Below are positions 30,323 to 41,667 of a DNA stretch of 64,000 nt, piece by piece. The position numbers and the translations under genes were made by a program. Position 1 is the stretch's first letter; each line of letters opens with the position of its first letter. Source of the stretch: Serratia ureilytica (GTDB taxonomy: Bacteria > Pseudomonadota > Gammaproteobacteria > Enterobacterales > Enterobacteriaceae); contig NZ_JABXOF010000004.1 in the NCBI RefSeq assembly GCF_013375155.1, forward strand, positions 1 to 64,000, in the 5' to 3' direction. Below the pieces are notes generated by a model. The model worked only from the letters and a program-made list of their open reading frames with translations. It did not search any database and was not told the DNA's origin.

Positions 30323-31240
30323 TTATTTTTTCTTGATGGGGCGTCCAGACCAATAACCCGCCAGCAGCGAGCCGGAGAGATTGTGCCAGACCGAGAACAG
30401 CGCGCCCGGCAGCGCGGCCAGCGGCGAGAAGTAGATTTTGCCCAGCGTGGCCGCCAGCCCGGAGTTCTGCATGCCGACTTCAATCGCCAGCGTGCGGCAG
30501 GTGGATTCGTCGAAGCCGAACAGCTTGCCGCCCCAGTAGCCGCTCAACAGACCGATGCCGTTGTGCAGGATCACCGCGACGATCACCACCAGGCCGACCG
30601 AGGCGATGTGGCTTTGGCTGCCCGCCACCACCGCGCTGATGATCGCCAGGATGCACACCATCGACAGCGCCGGCAGCAGCGGCTCAATGCGCTTCACCGT
30701 TTTGGTCAGGGTATGGTGGACGATCAGGCCCAGGCCGATCGGGATCACCACGATCTGCAGGATGCTGAGCAGCATGCCCATGATATCGACGCTGATTTCG
30801 GCATCGACGTACAGGCGGGTCAACAGCGGCGTGGCGAACACCCCCACCAGCGTCGAGACCGCCGAGATGGTTACCGACAGCGCCACGTCCCCCTTGGCCA
30901 GGTAGATCATCACGTTGGACGCGGTGCCGCTGGCCACGCTGCCCACCAGCACCATGCCGGCGGACAGATCCGGCGGCATGCGGAACAACATCGCCAGGAT
31001 CCAGGCCGCCAGCGGCATGATCAGATAATGCAGGAAGATGCCTGCCGCCACCGGGCCGGGGCGTGCCAGCACGCGTTTGAAGTCGTCGAGCCGCAGCGTG
31101 ACGCCCATGGCGAACATGATCAGCATCAGCAGCGGGCTGACGTAGGGGCCGATGCCGGTAAAGGTGCTCGGCGTGTAATAGGCGGCGACGGACAGCAGTA
31201 TCGCCCAGAGGGGGAATAAGCGCGTGAGTATTGCCAGCAT
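30323..31240 (-). CDS. panS: Bile acid:sodium symporter family transporter PanS-like
   Basis: Inner-membrane transporter of about nine to ten hydrophobic segments, 305 residues. It matches the ketopantoate/pantoate transporter PanS of Salmonella in type (BASS family): [16 protein letters not shown], the [20 protein letters not shown] substrate-site segment and [15 protein letters not shown] are the conserved blocks. The name rests on recognised family similarity; the substrate is inferred. It lies on the same strand as lysC, 143 bases downstream, and has its own terminator-like hairpin. Confidence 0.75.
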   Translation of the reverse strand: MLAILTRLFPLWAILLSVAAYYTPSTFTGIGPYVSPLLMLIMFAMGVTLRLDDFKRVLARPGPVAAGIFLHYLIMPLAAWILAMLFRMPPDLSAGMVLVGSVASGTASNVMIYLAKGDVALSVTISAVSTLVGVFATPLLTRLYVDAEISVDIMGMLLSILQIVVIPIGLGLIVHHTLTKTVKRIEPLLPALSMVCILAIISAVVAGSQSHIASVGLVVIVAVILHNGIGLLSGYWGGKLFGFDESTCRTLAIEVGMQNSGLAATLGKIYFSPLAALPGALFSVWHNLSGSLLAGYWSGRPIKKK

Positions 31241-31345
31241 GCAGGTTTTCCTTAGCCAGATTGAGAACGGTGGGTGTGGTTGTGTTTTTTTGCGGGTTCA
31301 ACAAGCTGAACCCCTGCCGGTTTTGAACGGATTTTTTAGACGCAG

Positions 31346-31365
31346 GGGCGCAGCATGCTGCGCCC
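31346..31365. other. Perfect 20-base palindrome downstream of lysC
   Basis: GGGCGCAGCATGCTGCGCCC is a perfect palindrome 19 bases after the lysC stop. As RNA it could fold back, but with almost no loop and without a following T tract on the minus strand. A second hairpin, GGGTTCA/TGAACCC, lies at 31294-31313. Either may mark the lysC 3' end. Confidence 0.45.
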
Positions 31366-31383
31366 GCAATCAGGGATAATGAC

Positions 31384-32751
31384 TTATTCGAACAGGTTGT
31401 GGTGCAGGGTGCGCACCACCTGCTCGGCTTCTTCGCCCGGCACCAGGAAGCACAGGTTATAGCTGCTGGCGCCGTAGCAGATCAGGCGGATGTTGAACGG
31501 ATCGAGCACGCCGAACACCTCTTTGCCCACGCCGCAGGCCCGCGACAGCTGGTTGCCGATGATCGCCACCAGCGCCAGGTTTTCTTCCACTTCCACCCGG
31601 CACAGCGACGACAGCTCGGTCAACAGCGAGGTGGTCAGCAGGCTGCCGCCGACGGAGGTGGCGCCGGTGGTGTCCATGGTCAGCGCGATGCTGACTTCCG
31701 AGGTGGTGATCAGATCGACGGAGATATTGTGGCGCGCCAGAATGTTGAACACCTCGGCCAGGAAGCCGCGCGCGTGCAACATGTTCAGGCTGTGCAGCGT
31801 CAGCAGCGTTTGCTTGCGGCGCAGCGCCAGCGCGCGGAACAGCGGCGGGTTCTCGGTGGTGTTGCACACCAGCGTGCCGCCGGCCGCCGGATCCTTGCTG
31901 GAGCCGACGAACACCGGAATATCGCTGCGCACTGCCGGCAGCAGGGTGGCCGGATGCAGCACTTTGGCGCCGAAGGTGGCCATTTCCGCCGCCTCTTCGA
32001 AACCGATTTTATCGATGCGCTTGGCTGCCGGCACCACGCGCGGATCGGTGGTGTAGATGCCCGGCACGTCGGTCCAGATATCCACCCGGCCGACGCCGAG
32101 CGCCTCGCCGAGCAGCGCGGCGGTATAGTCGCTGCCGCCGCGGCCGAGCGTGGTGGTGCGGCCTTTCGGTTCGCTGCCGATAAAGCCCTGGGTGACCACC
32201 AGCGCTTCTTGCAGACGCGGCTGCAACTGCGCCTGCGCCAGTTCGCTGAGCGCGGCGCTGTCCGGCACGGCGCGGCCGAAGTGATCGTCGGTGCGCATCA
32301 CTTTACGCACGTCGAACCATTCGGCCTGCACGTTGCGGGCGCGCAGGATTTCAACGAACAGCAGGGTGGACATCAGCTCCCCATGGCTGACCAGCTCGTC
32401 GGTCAACGCCGTCGAGGTGGCCAGCGACGCGGCCTCCGACAGCATGGCGATGTTTTCCAGCAGGCGGTCTATCTCGTCGCGGATCACCGCAGGTGCCGCG
32501 AGGCGATCGAGGATGGCGTACTGGATGCGACGAATTTCATCAAGCTGGTAGTTGCGCTTCTCGGCCTCGCAACCTTCGGCCAGGGCGACCAGCAGGTTGG
32601 TGACGCCCGCCGAGGCGGACAACACCACCAGGCGGACCTGCGGGTTGGCCAGCACGACGTCGGCGCTGCGGTTCATGGCTTCAAAGTCGGCGACGCTGGT
32701 GCCGCCGAACTTGGCTACCACGGTGGAATTCTGGGGTACTGCTTGGTTCAT
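31384..32751 (-). CDS. lysC: Lysine-sensitive aspartokinase III
   Basis: Phosphorylates aspartate, the first step toward lysine, threonine, methionine and diaminopimelate. The 455-residue protein matches E. coli LysC (449): kinase domain with VAKFGGTSVADFEAMNRSA near the N-terminus and TTLGRGGSDYTAALLGEAL, and two C-terminal ACT domains that bind lysine. The start is the ATG at 32751 with an AGG site upstream; the open frame running to 32811 enters the leader RNA. Expression is controlled by the lysine riboswitch at 32862-33052, and activity by lysine feedback. Confidence 0.97.
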   Translation of the reverse strand: MNQAVPQNSTVVAKFGGTSVADFEAMNRSADVVLANPQVRLVVLSASAGVTNLLVALAEGCEAEKRNYQLDEIRRIQYAILDRLAAPAVIRDEIDRLLENIAMLSEAASLATSTALTDELVSHGELMSTLLFVEILRARNVQAEWFDVRKVMRTDDHFGRAVPDSAALSELAQAQLQPRLQEALVVTQGFIGSEPKGRTTTLGRGGSDYTAALLGEALGVGRVDIWTDVPGIYTTDPRVVPAAKRIDKIGFEEAAEMATFGAKVLHPATLLPAVRSDIPVFVGSSKDPAAGGTLVCNTTENPPLFRALALRRKQTLLTLHSLNMLHARGFLAEVFNILARHNISVDLITTSEVSIALTMDTTGATSVGGSLLTTSLLTELSSLCRVEVEENLALVAIIGNQLSRACGVGKEVFGVLDPFNIRLICYGASSYNLCFLVPGEEAEQVVRTLHHNLFE

Positions 32752-32861
32752 GTAGAAACCTCGTGTCAGGGATGCCCGTTTGGGGGCACTGTAATTCCAT
32801 AGCCTTGGCACAAGGGGAGAGCGGTAAACAGGGGGCAGGCGTAGAGGTCAGGCTACGATAC

Positions 32862-33052
32862 ACCCAGAAGCGCCCCACCTTGTCGATCGCCCTGCGGGCG
32901 ATCCCCTGGTGACAACCCAGGGGATTCAGCCCCTGTAGTCGATACGATAATGGCCGGCCATTACCCTACCTCGGCGTCGCTCCCCCTCGGGTGCCGTCAA
33001 CGGAGAAACGGCTCCTCTGACACTCTACCTGGGCGACGCGCCTCTTCTGGCT
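32862..33052 (-). ncRNA. Lysine riboswitch of lysC
   Basis: Read on the minus strand, the leader has all conserved parts of the lysine (L box) aptamer: GCCAGAAGAGGCGCG at the 5' side, GAGGAGCC, ACGCCGAGG, the GGGGCTGAATCCCCTGG arm, and GCGCTTCTGG closing helix P1 with CCAGAAG. The E. coli lysC leader has the same elements in the same order. A 9-bp hairpin (CTTGCGCAC/GTGCGCAAG, 33051-33071) sits just before it, as in E. coli. The 110 bases between aptamer and ATG form the expression platform; lysine binding should hide the ribosome site or promote termination. Confidence 0.95.
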
Positions 33053-33106
33053 TGCGCACCGGGTGCGCAAGTAGGCTGTTAGGAATAGCCGGTTATCGTC
33101 ATTCTG

Positions 33107-34915
33107 TCAACGTACAGACGGTGAGGGATTTTCATCTTGCACCAGCGCGATAAGCGTACAGGGCATCGCAGGCGTGGAACCGGCGCCAATCGGTTGCAGA
33201 GAACCGTCTTCCTTTTGGCTGAATAACGGGATAACGCCCTGATGTTTTTCCAAATACTCCAACCAACCGAAATTTTCGTTCAATTTGGTCGCTTTGATGG
33301 TGGCCCCCCTGGCGAGCAGGCTGCTCAGACGGCCGTAGGTGGCTTCCTGATTAAATAAAATTTCGTGCCGGCGGAAACGCGAACTTTCCGCGCTGGCGCC
33401 GCGCCCTTTCAACGGCGCCCCCGAACGAATGGCGAACACGTGATCCTCGCCGAAGAGGTGGCCGAAGTGATAGACGGCCAGCGCGTTTTGGTGACGATTG
33501 GGCGACAGCGCCAGCACCTGGGCGATATTGCTCAGATCGAGATAGTTCTCGGCGTGTTCGGAGTAGGCGTGGCCATAGTAGGCCGGAATGCCGTCCATGC
33601 GCGCCTGACGGTAGTATTCCCAGCTGCTGTCGGTGACGATCACCGGCACGTTCAGCTTGATCAGCGCCTGCGCCAGCATGCGCGCCACGCTGTTGGCGCC
33701 GACGATCAGCACGCCGCGCGGTTTCTGCTGCTGCACCCGCAGCCAGCGCGCCATCATGCCGCTGGTCAGGCTTTGCAACACCACGGTGCCGATGATGATG
33801 GCGAACACCACGGTCACCAGCCGGTCGGCGCCCTGATAGCCGCTGCGCTGCAGCGTCAGCGCGAACAGCGAGCTGACCGCCGCGGCGACGATGCCGCGCG
33901 GGGCGATCCAGCACAGCAGCAGCCGATCGCGCCAGTGCAGGGAAGAGCGCCAGGTCGACACCGCGATGCACAGCGGCCGGGCGATGAACTGCACCGCCAG
34001 CAGCAGCAGCAGCAGCGGCCAGCCCATGTTCCACAGCGCCTGGATGTCGAGCCGCGCCGCCAGAATGATGAACAGCGCCGAGATCAGGATCGCCGACAGC
34101 TCCTCTTTGAACGCCAGAATATCGCTGGTATCCACGTCGCGCATGTTGGCCAGCCAGATGCCCATGACCGTGACGGTCAGCAAACCGGATTCGTCGGCGA
34201 TGGCGTTGGAAACGCCGAAGGCGGTCAGCATGATCGCCAGCACCGCCAGGTTCTGCAGGTAGCGCGGCAGCCAGACGCGGCGCAGCGCCAGGCCGAGCAG
34301 GTAGCCGAACAGCGCGCCGGCGATCAGGCCGACGGCGGCGGTCACGCCCAGCGTCCAAAACAGGTGGGTATAGGATTCCGCATTCTGCTTCAGCACGATG
34401 AACTCGAACACCAGCAGGGTGAAGATGGCGCCGACCGGATCGATGACGATCCCTTCCCAGCGCAGCACCTGGTTGATATTGGCGTTCGGCCGCACGACGC
34501 GCATCAGCGGGGCGATCACCGTCGGCCCGGTCACCACCGTCACCGCGCCGATCAACGCCGCCAGCTCCGGCGGGAAATCCAGCAGCCACCAGCTGGCGAG
34601 GCTGATGACCAGAAAGGTGACCAGCATGCCGACGGTGACCAGATTGCGCACCACGCCGCCAAGGCCGCGAATTTCCTCGAAACGCAGCGTCAGCGCCCCT
34701 TCGAACAGGATGATCGCCACCGACAGCGACACCAGCGGAAACAGCAGATCGCCAAACAGCAGATCCGGCTGCACCAGATGCACCGTCGGGCCGAGCACGA
34801 TGCCGAACAGCAGCAGCGGCAAGATGGCCGGCAGGCGCAGCAGCCAGGCCAGCCACTGCGCCAGCAGCGACGCCAGGCCGATAAGCACCAACATGAGTGG
34901 GGCGGATAATTCCAT
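33107..34915 (-). CDS. Sodium/proton antiporter of the CPA1 type with TrkA-N-like tail
   Basis: Inner-membrane monovalent cation/proton exchanger. The 602-residue protein has about 12 hydrophobic segments (1-385) with PAILPLLLFGIVLGP, TVVTGPTVIAPLMR and RWEGIVIDPVGAIFTLLVFE, the aspartate-containing core of this family. From about 390 follows a Rossmann nucleotide-binding domain (RGVLIVGANSVARMLAQAL) and a further cytoplasmic domain. The start is the ATG at 34915 with AAAGGGA upstream; the longer frame begins at a TTG. E. coli has no gene here between lysC and pgi, so it is an insertion relative to that order. Na+ or K+ as substrate cannot be decided. Confidence 0.85.
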   Translation of the reverse strand: MELSAPLMLVLIGLASLLAQWLAWLLRLPAILPLLLFGIVLGPTVHLVQPDLLFGDLLFPLVSLSVAIILFEGALTLRFEEIRGLGGVVRNLVTVGMLVTFLVISLASWWLLDFPPELAALIGAVTVVTGPTVIAPLMRVVRPNANINQVLRWEGIVIDPVGAIFTLLVFEFIVLKQNAESYTHLFWTLGVTAAVGLIAGALFGYLLGLALRRVWLPRYLQNLAVLAIMLTAFGVSNAIADESGLLTVTVMGIWLANMRDVDTSDILAFKEELSAILISALFIILAARLDIQALWNMGWPLLLLLLAVQFIARPLCIAVSTWRSSLHWRDRLLLCWIAPRGIVAAAVSSLFALTLQRSGYQGADRLVTVVFAIIIGTVVLQSLTSGMMARWLRVQQQKPRGVLIVGANSVARMLAQALIKLNVPVIVTDSSWEYYRQARMDGIPAYYGHAYSEHAENYLDLSNIAQVLALSPNRHQNALAVYHFGHLFGEDHVFAIRSGAPLKGRGASAESSRFRRHEILFNQEATYGRLSSLLARGATIKATKLNENFGWLEYLEKHQGVIPLFSQKEDGSLQPIGAGSTPAMPCTLIALVQDENPSPSVR

Positions 34916-35144
34916 AAGCGAGATCCCTTTCAAATGACGAAATAAGCGACGATGACACAGCCTGATGACAATTCGGCAACCCCGATAACAGGCCGTTAGC
35001 CAAAAGTATAGAGTGAAAGCTGAAACGAGGCGGCAATGCGTTGACAGTTAGCGCCTATCGCAAGAAAAGCGATCATAATCACAGTCGAACAGGCTACAAT
35101 CGGACAAACGCGTCATTTTTATTCTCAAGCCTAAGAGTGTTGCT

Positions 35145-36791
<1,647 letters not shown>

Positions 36792-36810
36792 TTGCCTGAT
36801 CTGAGCCAAT

Positions 36811-36838
36811 AAAAAAACCCGCCGCGGCGGGTTTTTTT
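36811..36838. terminator. Bidirectional terminator between pgi and the Wzi-like gene
   Basis: AAAAAAACCCGCC and GGCGGGTTTTTTT with a GCGC-type turn form a perfect inverted repeat with A and T tracts on both sides. It serves both convergent genes. Confidence 0.95.
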
Positions 36839-36852
36839 ACGTCTGCGAAAAG

Positions 36853-38289
36853 TTACAGGTTGATCGGCACTTCGAAGCTGACGCCGGCGCCCACGTCATC
36901 GGCGGTGCTGTGATCGTTGTCGGTGTACCACAGGCTGGTGTCGAACTTAACTTGAGACGGGAAGGTGTAACCCCAGCCGAGCTGAATGCCCTTCAGCGTA
37001 TCGGATTTCGGGAACGCCTGGTTGATGCTTTGGCTCAGTGGGTTCACCTTGGCGTAAACCACGCGGGTGCTCCAACGCTGGCTGTCGTCCAGCACCAGCT
37101 CGACGCGGCCGGACAGCATCTGGCCGTCGCCGCCCATCGCGTGGCCCAACGGGTAACCCTGTTGGTAGTAGCCGCCTTTGTAAGTGTAGTGAGTGTACAC
37201 ATAGTTTTTACGGCTCATATCCGAACGGGTGTCTGACCCTTCGATATACCAGTTGATGGTGGTCGGACCCCATTCCGGGTGACCTTCCAAACCGAGCAGA
37301 TAGGTATTTTGCGACGGCAGATAGCCCGCTTCATCTTCGCCCACCAACTGACCGTACAGGCTGACCGGCAGGCCGATCAAAGGCTGCATTTTCAGCTTGA
37401 AGTCGAAACCGGCCAGCTGGTTGCCCGGATCGTTGCCTTTACCTGAATCATCGTTATCTTTACCGGTAAAACCATCCCAGAACGAGCTCCATGACTGCGG
37501 ACGGCCTTCACCACCCCACATCATGATGCGCGATGCCCCTAATTCCAGGAAGTCGGTCGGCATCATGGTGAAACGGCCGCCGATCAGTTTGGTGTGCGGT
37601 ACAGAACTGTACTGCGACAGCTGGCCGGCGGACAACTGGTATTGCCAGCGGCCGATCCACGACAGCCACGGCGTTTCAAACGGCGATTGGTCGGCGCGCT
37701 GCAGCATAAAGCCGGCGACCGGGCGCGCGGCGTCGGAGCGGATCAGGCTGCCGTCGTAACCCGGGCCCCACCACTGGGAGACCTCGCCGAAGGAGAGCCA
37801 TTGGTTCCAGATTTTCACCGCGCCGTAGGAGCCGTTCATATTGAATTTGGAGCCGTCGCTGACGCGCTGGTCGCCTTCCACCGAGCCCTGCAGACGCACG
37901 TCCCAGAACTCGCCGTTGGCGCCGGCGCCGATGGTCAGGCGATCGTCGGCGTACTCGTTTTGGCCGAAGCCCTGCGGGGTGCCGGGTTTATCGGTCGAGG
38001 CGTAACCGCTGACGCGGATGTTGGCTTTCAGGGCGTCAACGCGGCGTTGCACGCGGTCGATGACGTTTTTCTCGGTATTGGTGACCGGTTTGGCCTGCGC
38101 GATAACGGAACTGATCTCTTCCTGACTCAGCGGCCAGGTGGACAGGCTGACGTTGATGACGCCGCGGTCAGACAACCAGGCGAGATCGTTACGCAGATCG
38201 TTGTCAGGGGCTACCAGGCCGGCGGCGTGGCCGGACAATGCACAGGTAAACAGGCCCGCAGCGACCAGTCCGTTAAGTTTAGCGCGCAT
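36853..38289 (-). CDS. Wzi-family outer-membrane capsule assembly protein
   Basis: The 478-residue protein has a signal peptide (MRAKLNGLVAAGLFTCALSGHAA) followed by a helical region with repeated hydrophilic segments (about 25-90) and a beta-barrel-type sequence to the end (WGPGYDGSLIRSD, RFTMMPTDFLELGASRIMMWGG). These are features of Wzi/capsule-assembly proteins that anchor polysaccharide at the surface. The start at 38289 has AAGGGA upstream; the frame to 38394 adds a poor tail. E. coli has the polysaccharide genes yjbEFGH at this place, so the locus keeps a surface-polysaccharide theme. No other capsule gene is nearby. Confidence 0.8.
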   Translation of the reverse strand: MRAKLNGLVAAGLFTCALSGHAAGLVAPDNDLRNDLAWLSDRGVINVSLSTWPLSQEEISSVIAQAKPVTNTEKNVIDRVQRRVDALKANIRVSGYASTDKPGTPQGFGQNEYADDRLTIGAGANGEFWDVRLQGSVEGDQRVSDGSKFNMNGSYGAVKIWNQWLSFGEVSQWWGPGYDGSLIRSDAARPVAGFMLQRADQSPFETPWLSWIGRWQYQLSAGQLSQYSSVPHTKLIGGRFTMMPTDFLELGASRIMMWGGEGRPQSWSSFWDGFTGKDNDDSGKGNDPGNQLAGFDFKLKMQPLIGLPVSLYGQLVGEDEAGYLPSQNTYLLGLEGHPEWGPTTINWYIEGSDTRSDMSRKNYVYTHYTYKGGYYQQGYPLGHAMGGDGQMLSGRVELVLDDSQRWSTRVVYAKVNPLSQSINQAFPKSDTLKGIQLGWGYTFPSQVKFDTSLWYTDNDHSTADDVGAGVSFEVPINL

Positions 38290-38514
38290 AAAGAATTCCC
38301 TTGTTAATTCGAGGTTATTGGTTTTATGTAAAGATCTCTGTGACCCATGATAGTTGACATTTCGATTTGCTACAAATCTATAAGTCAGAAACATCTTATT
38401 ATAACTTTATGAATTAAATGGGGTTTAAAGTGCTTTCGCGAAGGGCGTAATTTTTAGGACAATGCCTATATTGGCAAGCTTGAATCATATAAGCGGTATT
38501 CAGAGAGAGGTTTT

Positions 38515-38922
38515 ATGGCAAAAACGTCGCGTTCGATAATGATAGCGAAAGGGCTGCAGCGAGTGCTGAACGTGGGCCTTCTGCTGTTGGCGGCAATTCT
38601 GGTGGTGTTTCTGGTCAAGGAAACCATCCATCTGGCGAAGGTGTTATTTATCAACAGCGAAGAGTCGTCTTCTTACCTGTTGATTGAAGGCATCGTGATT
38701 TATTTTCTGTACTTTGAATTTATCGCCTTGATCGTCAAGTATTTTGAGTCGGGTTATCATTTCCCGCTGCGCTATTTTATTTATATCGGCATTACCGCGA
38801 TTATTCGTTTGATTATCGTGGATCACAAAAATCCCATCGACACCCTGATCTACGCGGCGGCGATATTGGTGCTGGTGGTGACGCTCTATCTGGCCAACAC
38901 CGATCGGCTGAAACGGGAGTAG
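38515..38922 (+). CDS. psiE: Phosphate-starvation-inducible protein PsiE
   Basis: Small inner-membrane protein of unknown function, 135 residues with about four hydrophobic segments. It matches E. coli PsiE (136), notably [16 protein letters not shown]-type and [20 protein letters not shown] segments. An AGAGAGG ribosome site precedes the ATG. In E. coli the gene is phosphate- and cAMP-CRP-regulated; no clear Pho box is visible here. It is divergent from the Wzi-like gene, and a short inverted repeat TGCC/GGCA lies at 38464-38477 in the shared upstream region. Confidence 0.94.
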   Translation: MAKTSRSIMIAKGLQRVLNVGLLLLAAILVVFLVKETIHLAKVLFINSEESSSYLLIEGIVIYFLYFEFIALIVKYFESGYHFPLRYFIYIGITAIIRLIIVDHKNPIDTLIYAAAILVLVVTLYLANTDRLKRE

Positions 38923-38932
38923 CGATAAAAAT

Positions 38933-38950
38933 GGCGGCCAGAGGCCGCCA
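38933..38950 (+). terminator. Possible psiE terminator hairpin
   Basis: GGCGGCC, loop AGA, GGCCGCC follows the psiE stop by about 10 bases. There is no T tract after it; an A run precedes it. Confidence 0.5.
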
Positions 38951-38967
38951 AAGACACAGGATATAAT

Positions 38968-39089
38968 TACCCGTCGTCTTTCAAGCGACAGCGTTGTTGA
39001 CTGCACTCGCTAACCCCAGTTACTTACTGAAGTAAGCGCCTGGGCTTAGCGAGCTGGTCGCCTGGCTGTAACTTGAAATCCATAGGGTA
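38968..39089. repeat. ERIC element (enterobacterial repetitive intergenic consensus)
   Basis: The 122-base stretch begins TACCCGTC and ends CATAGGGTA, imperfect inverted termini. Inside are CACTCGCTAACCCCAGTTAC, TTACTGAAGTAAGCGCCTGG and AGCGAGC, which agree with the ERIC consensus in order and spacing. It lies between the convergent stops of psiE and malG, the usual intergenic place for such elements, and would fold into a long hairpin in either transcript. Confidence 0.92.
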
Positions 39090-39130
39090 AAAGATAAGGA
39101 AAAACATCAAACGCACTGCAGTGGCACAAA

Positions 39131-40021
39131 TTACCCCTTCACGCCGCCGGCCGTCAGGCCGCCCACCAACCAGCGTTGCGCCAGCAGGAACACGGCGGTA
39201 ATCGGTATCGCCGACAGCACCGCGGCGGCGGCGAAATCGCCCCACAGGTAGTTCTGCGGGTTGAGATATTGCTGCATGCCCACCGCCAGCGTGTAACTGT
39301 TCACATCGCGCAGCAGCAGCGACGCCACCGGCACCTCGGTGATGGCGGCGATAAACGACAGAATGAACACCACCGCCAGAATCGGCACCGACAGCGGCAG
39401 GAGCACCAGCCGGAACGCCTGCCACGGCGTGGCGCCGTCCAGCGCCGCCGCCTCTTCCAGCGAATTGTCGATGGTTTCGAAATAGCCCTTGATGGTCCAG
39501 ACATGCAGCGCGATGCCGCCCATATAGGCGAAGATCACGCCGCCGTGGGTGTTCAGGCCGATAAACGGAATGTACTGGCCCAGGCGATCGAACAAGGCGT
39601 ACAGCGCCACCAGCGACAGCACCGCCGGAAACATCTGGAAGATCAGCATGCTTTTCAGCAGCGTGCTCTTGCCGCGAAAACGCATGCGGGCGAAGGCGTA
39701 GGCGCAGGTGGTGGACAGCGTCACGATGCCGATGGCGGTGATCGCCGCGATCTTGATGGAGTTCCACAGCCACAGCAGCACCGGGAACGGCGGCGGCGTC
39801 ACGCTGCCGTCGGCGTGGGTGACGCTGAAGCCGAGCGCCAGCCGCCAGTGATCCCAGGAGAGGGTTTCCGGTATCAGGCTGCCGGTGGCGAAGTTGCCGG
39901 CGCGCAGCGAGATGGCCACCACCATCAGCAGCGGGAACATGATCAGGGCGATAAAGCACAGCATCAAAATGTGGGTCATCCACAGGCGCAGGCGCTGGGA
40001 TTTGGGTCGAACCATGGCCAT
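39131..40021 (-). CDS. malG: Maltose ABC importer permease MalG
   Basis: Inner-membrane subunit of the MalFGK2 maltose/maltodextrin importer. The 296-residue protein equals E. coli MalG in length and sequence, with about six hydrophobic segments and the EAA loop [21 protein letters not shown] that contacts MalK. GGGAG lies before the ATG at 40021. It is the third gene of malE-malF-malG, 11 bases after malF. An ERIC repeat follows in the 3' region. Confidence 0.98.
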   Translation of the reverse strand: MAMVRPKSQRLRLWMTHILMLCFIALIMFPLLMVVAISLRAGNFATGSLIPETLSWDHWRLALGFSVTHADGSVTPPPFPVLLWLWNSIKIAAITAIGIVTLSTTCAYAFARMRFRGKSTLLKSMLIFQMFPAVLSLVALYALFDRLGQYIPFIGLNTHGGVIFAYMGGIALHVWTIKGYFETIDNSLEEAAALDGATPWQAFRLVLLPLSVPILAVVFILSFIAAITEVPVASLLLRDVNSYTLAVGMQQYLNPQNYLWGDFAAAAVLSAIPITAVFLLAQRWLVGGLTAGGVKG

Positions 40022-40032
40022 CGTTATTCTCC

Positions 40033-41610
40033 CTAATCGAAGTTCATCTTGCTGGCTTTCAAATTCAGGATCGCCAGCGCGCCCACCAACAGGAAGATCA
40101 GCGTGGCGATGGCGGCCGCCAGCCCGAAGTCTTGCCCGCCGCCGCCTTCGAAGGCGATGCGGTAGGTGTAGCTGACCAGCAGATCGGTATAGCCGGCCGG
40201 CGTGGTGGTGCCGATCATGTCCGGGCCGCCGTTGGTCAGCAGCTGGATCAGCACGAAGTTGTTAAAGTTGAAGGCGAAGCTGGCGATCATCAGCGGCGTC
40301 AGCGGCTTGATCAGCAGCGGGAAGGTGATGCGGAAGAAGTTTTGCCACGGGTTGGCGCCGTCCATCGCCGAGGCCTCGTACAGATCGTCCGGGATGGCCT
40401 TCAGCAGCCCCATGCACAGGATCATCATGTACGGGTAGCCGAGCCAGGTGTTGACGATCAGGATCATGCTCTTGGCGGTGAGCGGATCGCTGAACCAGGC
40501 CGGTTTGATGCCGAACAGGTGGCTGAGCATCATGTTGATCTCGCCGAAGCTCTGGTTGAACAAGCCTTTGAAGATCAGGATCGAGATGAACGACGGTACC
40601 GCATAGGGCAGGATCAGCAGCACGCGGTAGATAGCCTTGCCTTTCAGCGCCTCCCACTGCACCACGCAGGCAAGCACCATGCCGACCGCCACGGTAAGGA
40701 TCACCGTCATCACCGAGAACACGAGGGTCCAGATGAAGATCGACACGAACGGTTTTTTGATGCCCTCGTCCTGCAGCACCCGCAGGAAGTTTTTCCAGCC
40801 GGTGGTGACGGTATAGCCTGGGCTCAGGGTTTCCTGCGCCCAGCCGCCGTCGGCGTTGATCGCCTGATAGAAGCCGATGTCGCCGTTCGGCCGGTAGCGC
40901 ACCTGAGTCTGGTTATTGGTCAGCGTGCTGCCGTCTTTGTCCAGCGCATACAGCGGACGGGTGCCGGAGAACTGGCGCAGGGAGCTCATGCGCAATTCAT
41001 CGCCGTCCGGCAGCTGCGCCACCAGTTGGCTCAGCGCCTGCCGGTTCTGGGTGATCACCCGCAGCGTGGCGGGTTCGCCCTGCGGCGCGGCGCTCTGGGC
41101 CGTCAATTTCAGGGGGAGCGGCGGCGTCGCGTCGAGGCGGAAAGGCCCGGAAATCAGCGGCTGTTCACTGTCCGGCGAGGTCAGCTGCAGGCGCCACTGC
41201 TGGTTTTCCGCCGGGTAGAGGCCGAAGGTGAACGTTTTGCCGCTTTGGAACTGACGCTGCATCAATACCGATTGCGCGCGCTCAAACGTCAGCTGGTTGG
41301 TGCTGCTGTAGTTGGTAAAGGCGATGGCGATGGTGCAGATCAGCGGGAACAGGACAAACAATCCCATGCCGGCGACGCCGGGATACACATAGCGCCAGGC
41401 GTAGGCGCGGCGGTTGGCGAAGACGTAAAGCCCGGCGCTGACCAGGATCAGCGTCAGGATAGCGAACAGGTATTCACCCTGTGCATACATCAACACAATC
41501 AGGTAGCAGGTCACCAGGCTGAACAGGCCGACCACCAGCCATTTCAGCGCGTCGCTTTGCCACCACTTCGATTTTTTACGCGCAGGCGTCCCGGCGTGAG
41601 CGAATTGCAT
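40033..41610 (-). CDS. malF: Maltose ABC importer permease MalF
   Basis: Larger inner-membrane subunit of the maltose importer. The 525-residue protein (E. coli 514) has the extra N-terminal membrane segments and the large periplasmic P2 loop (about 100-270) typical of MalF, then six transport-domain segments with the EAA loop [21 protein letters not shown]. The start is the ATG at 41610 with AAAGGA upstream; the longer frame begins at TTG. It follows malE after 57 bases that contain a stable hairpin. Confidence 0.98.
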   Translation of the reverse strand: MQFAHAGTPARKKSKWWQSDALKWLVVGLFSLVTCYLIVLMYAQGEYLFAILTLILVSAGLYVFANRRAYAWRYVYPGVAGMGLFVLFPLICTIAIAFTNYSSTNQLTFERAQSVLMQRQFQSGKTFTFGLYPAENQQWRLQLTSPDSEQPLISGPFRLDATPPLPLKLTAQSAAPQGEPATLRVITQNRQALSQLVAQLPDGDELRMSSLRQFSGTRPLYALDKDGSTLTNNQTQVRYRPNGDIGFYQAINADGGWAQETLSPGYTVTTGWKNFLRVLQDEGIKKPFVSIFIWTLVFSVMTVILTVAVGMVLACVVQWEALKGKAIYRVLLILPYAVPSFISILIFKGLFNQSFGEINMMLSHLFGIKPAWFSDPLTAKSMILIVNTWLGYPYMMILCMGLLKAIPDDLYEASAMDGANPWQNFFRITFPLLIKPLTPLMIASFAFNFNNFVLIQLLTNGGPDMIGTTTPAGYTDLLVSYTYRIAFEGGGGQDFGLAAAIATLIFLLVGALAILNLKASKMNFD

Positions 41611-41636
41611 AGGGCGTTCCTTTCTGTGAAGCAACG

Positions 41637-41658
41637 GCGGGGTGCCACGGCGCCCCGC
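41637..41658 (-). other. Stem-loop between malE and malF
   Basis: GCGGGG and CCCCGC pair around a 10-base loop in the 57-base malE-malF gap. E. coli carries REP sequences here that protect malE mRNA; this hairpin may do the same and explain more MalE than MalF. Confidence 0.6.
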
Positions 41659-41667
41659 ACGACGACA

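Noticed and set aside
35041-35079. pgi promoter from TTGACA and CATAAT
   Set aside because: The hexamers are 27 bases apart, too far for one promoter.
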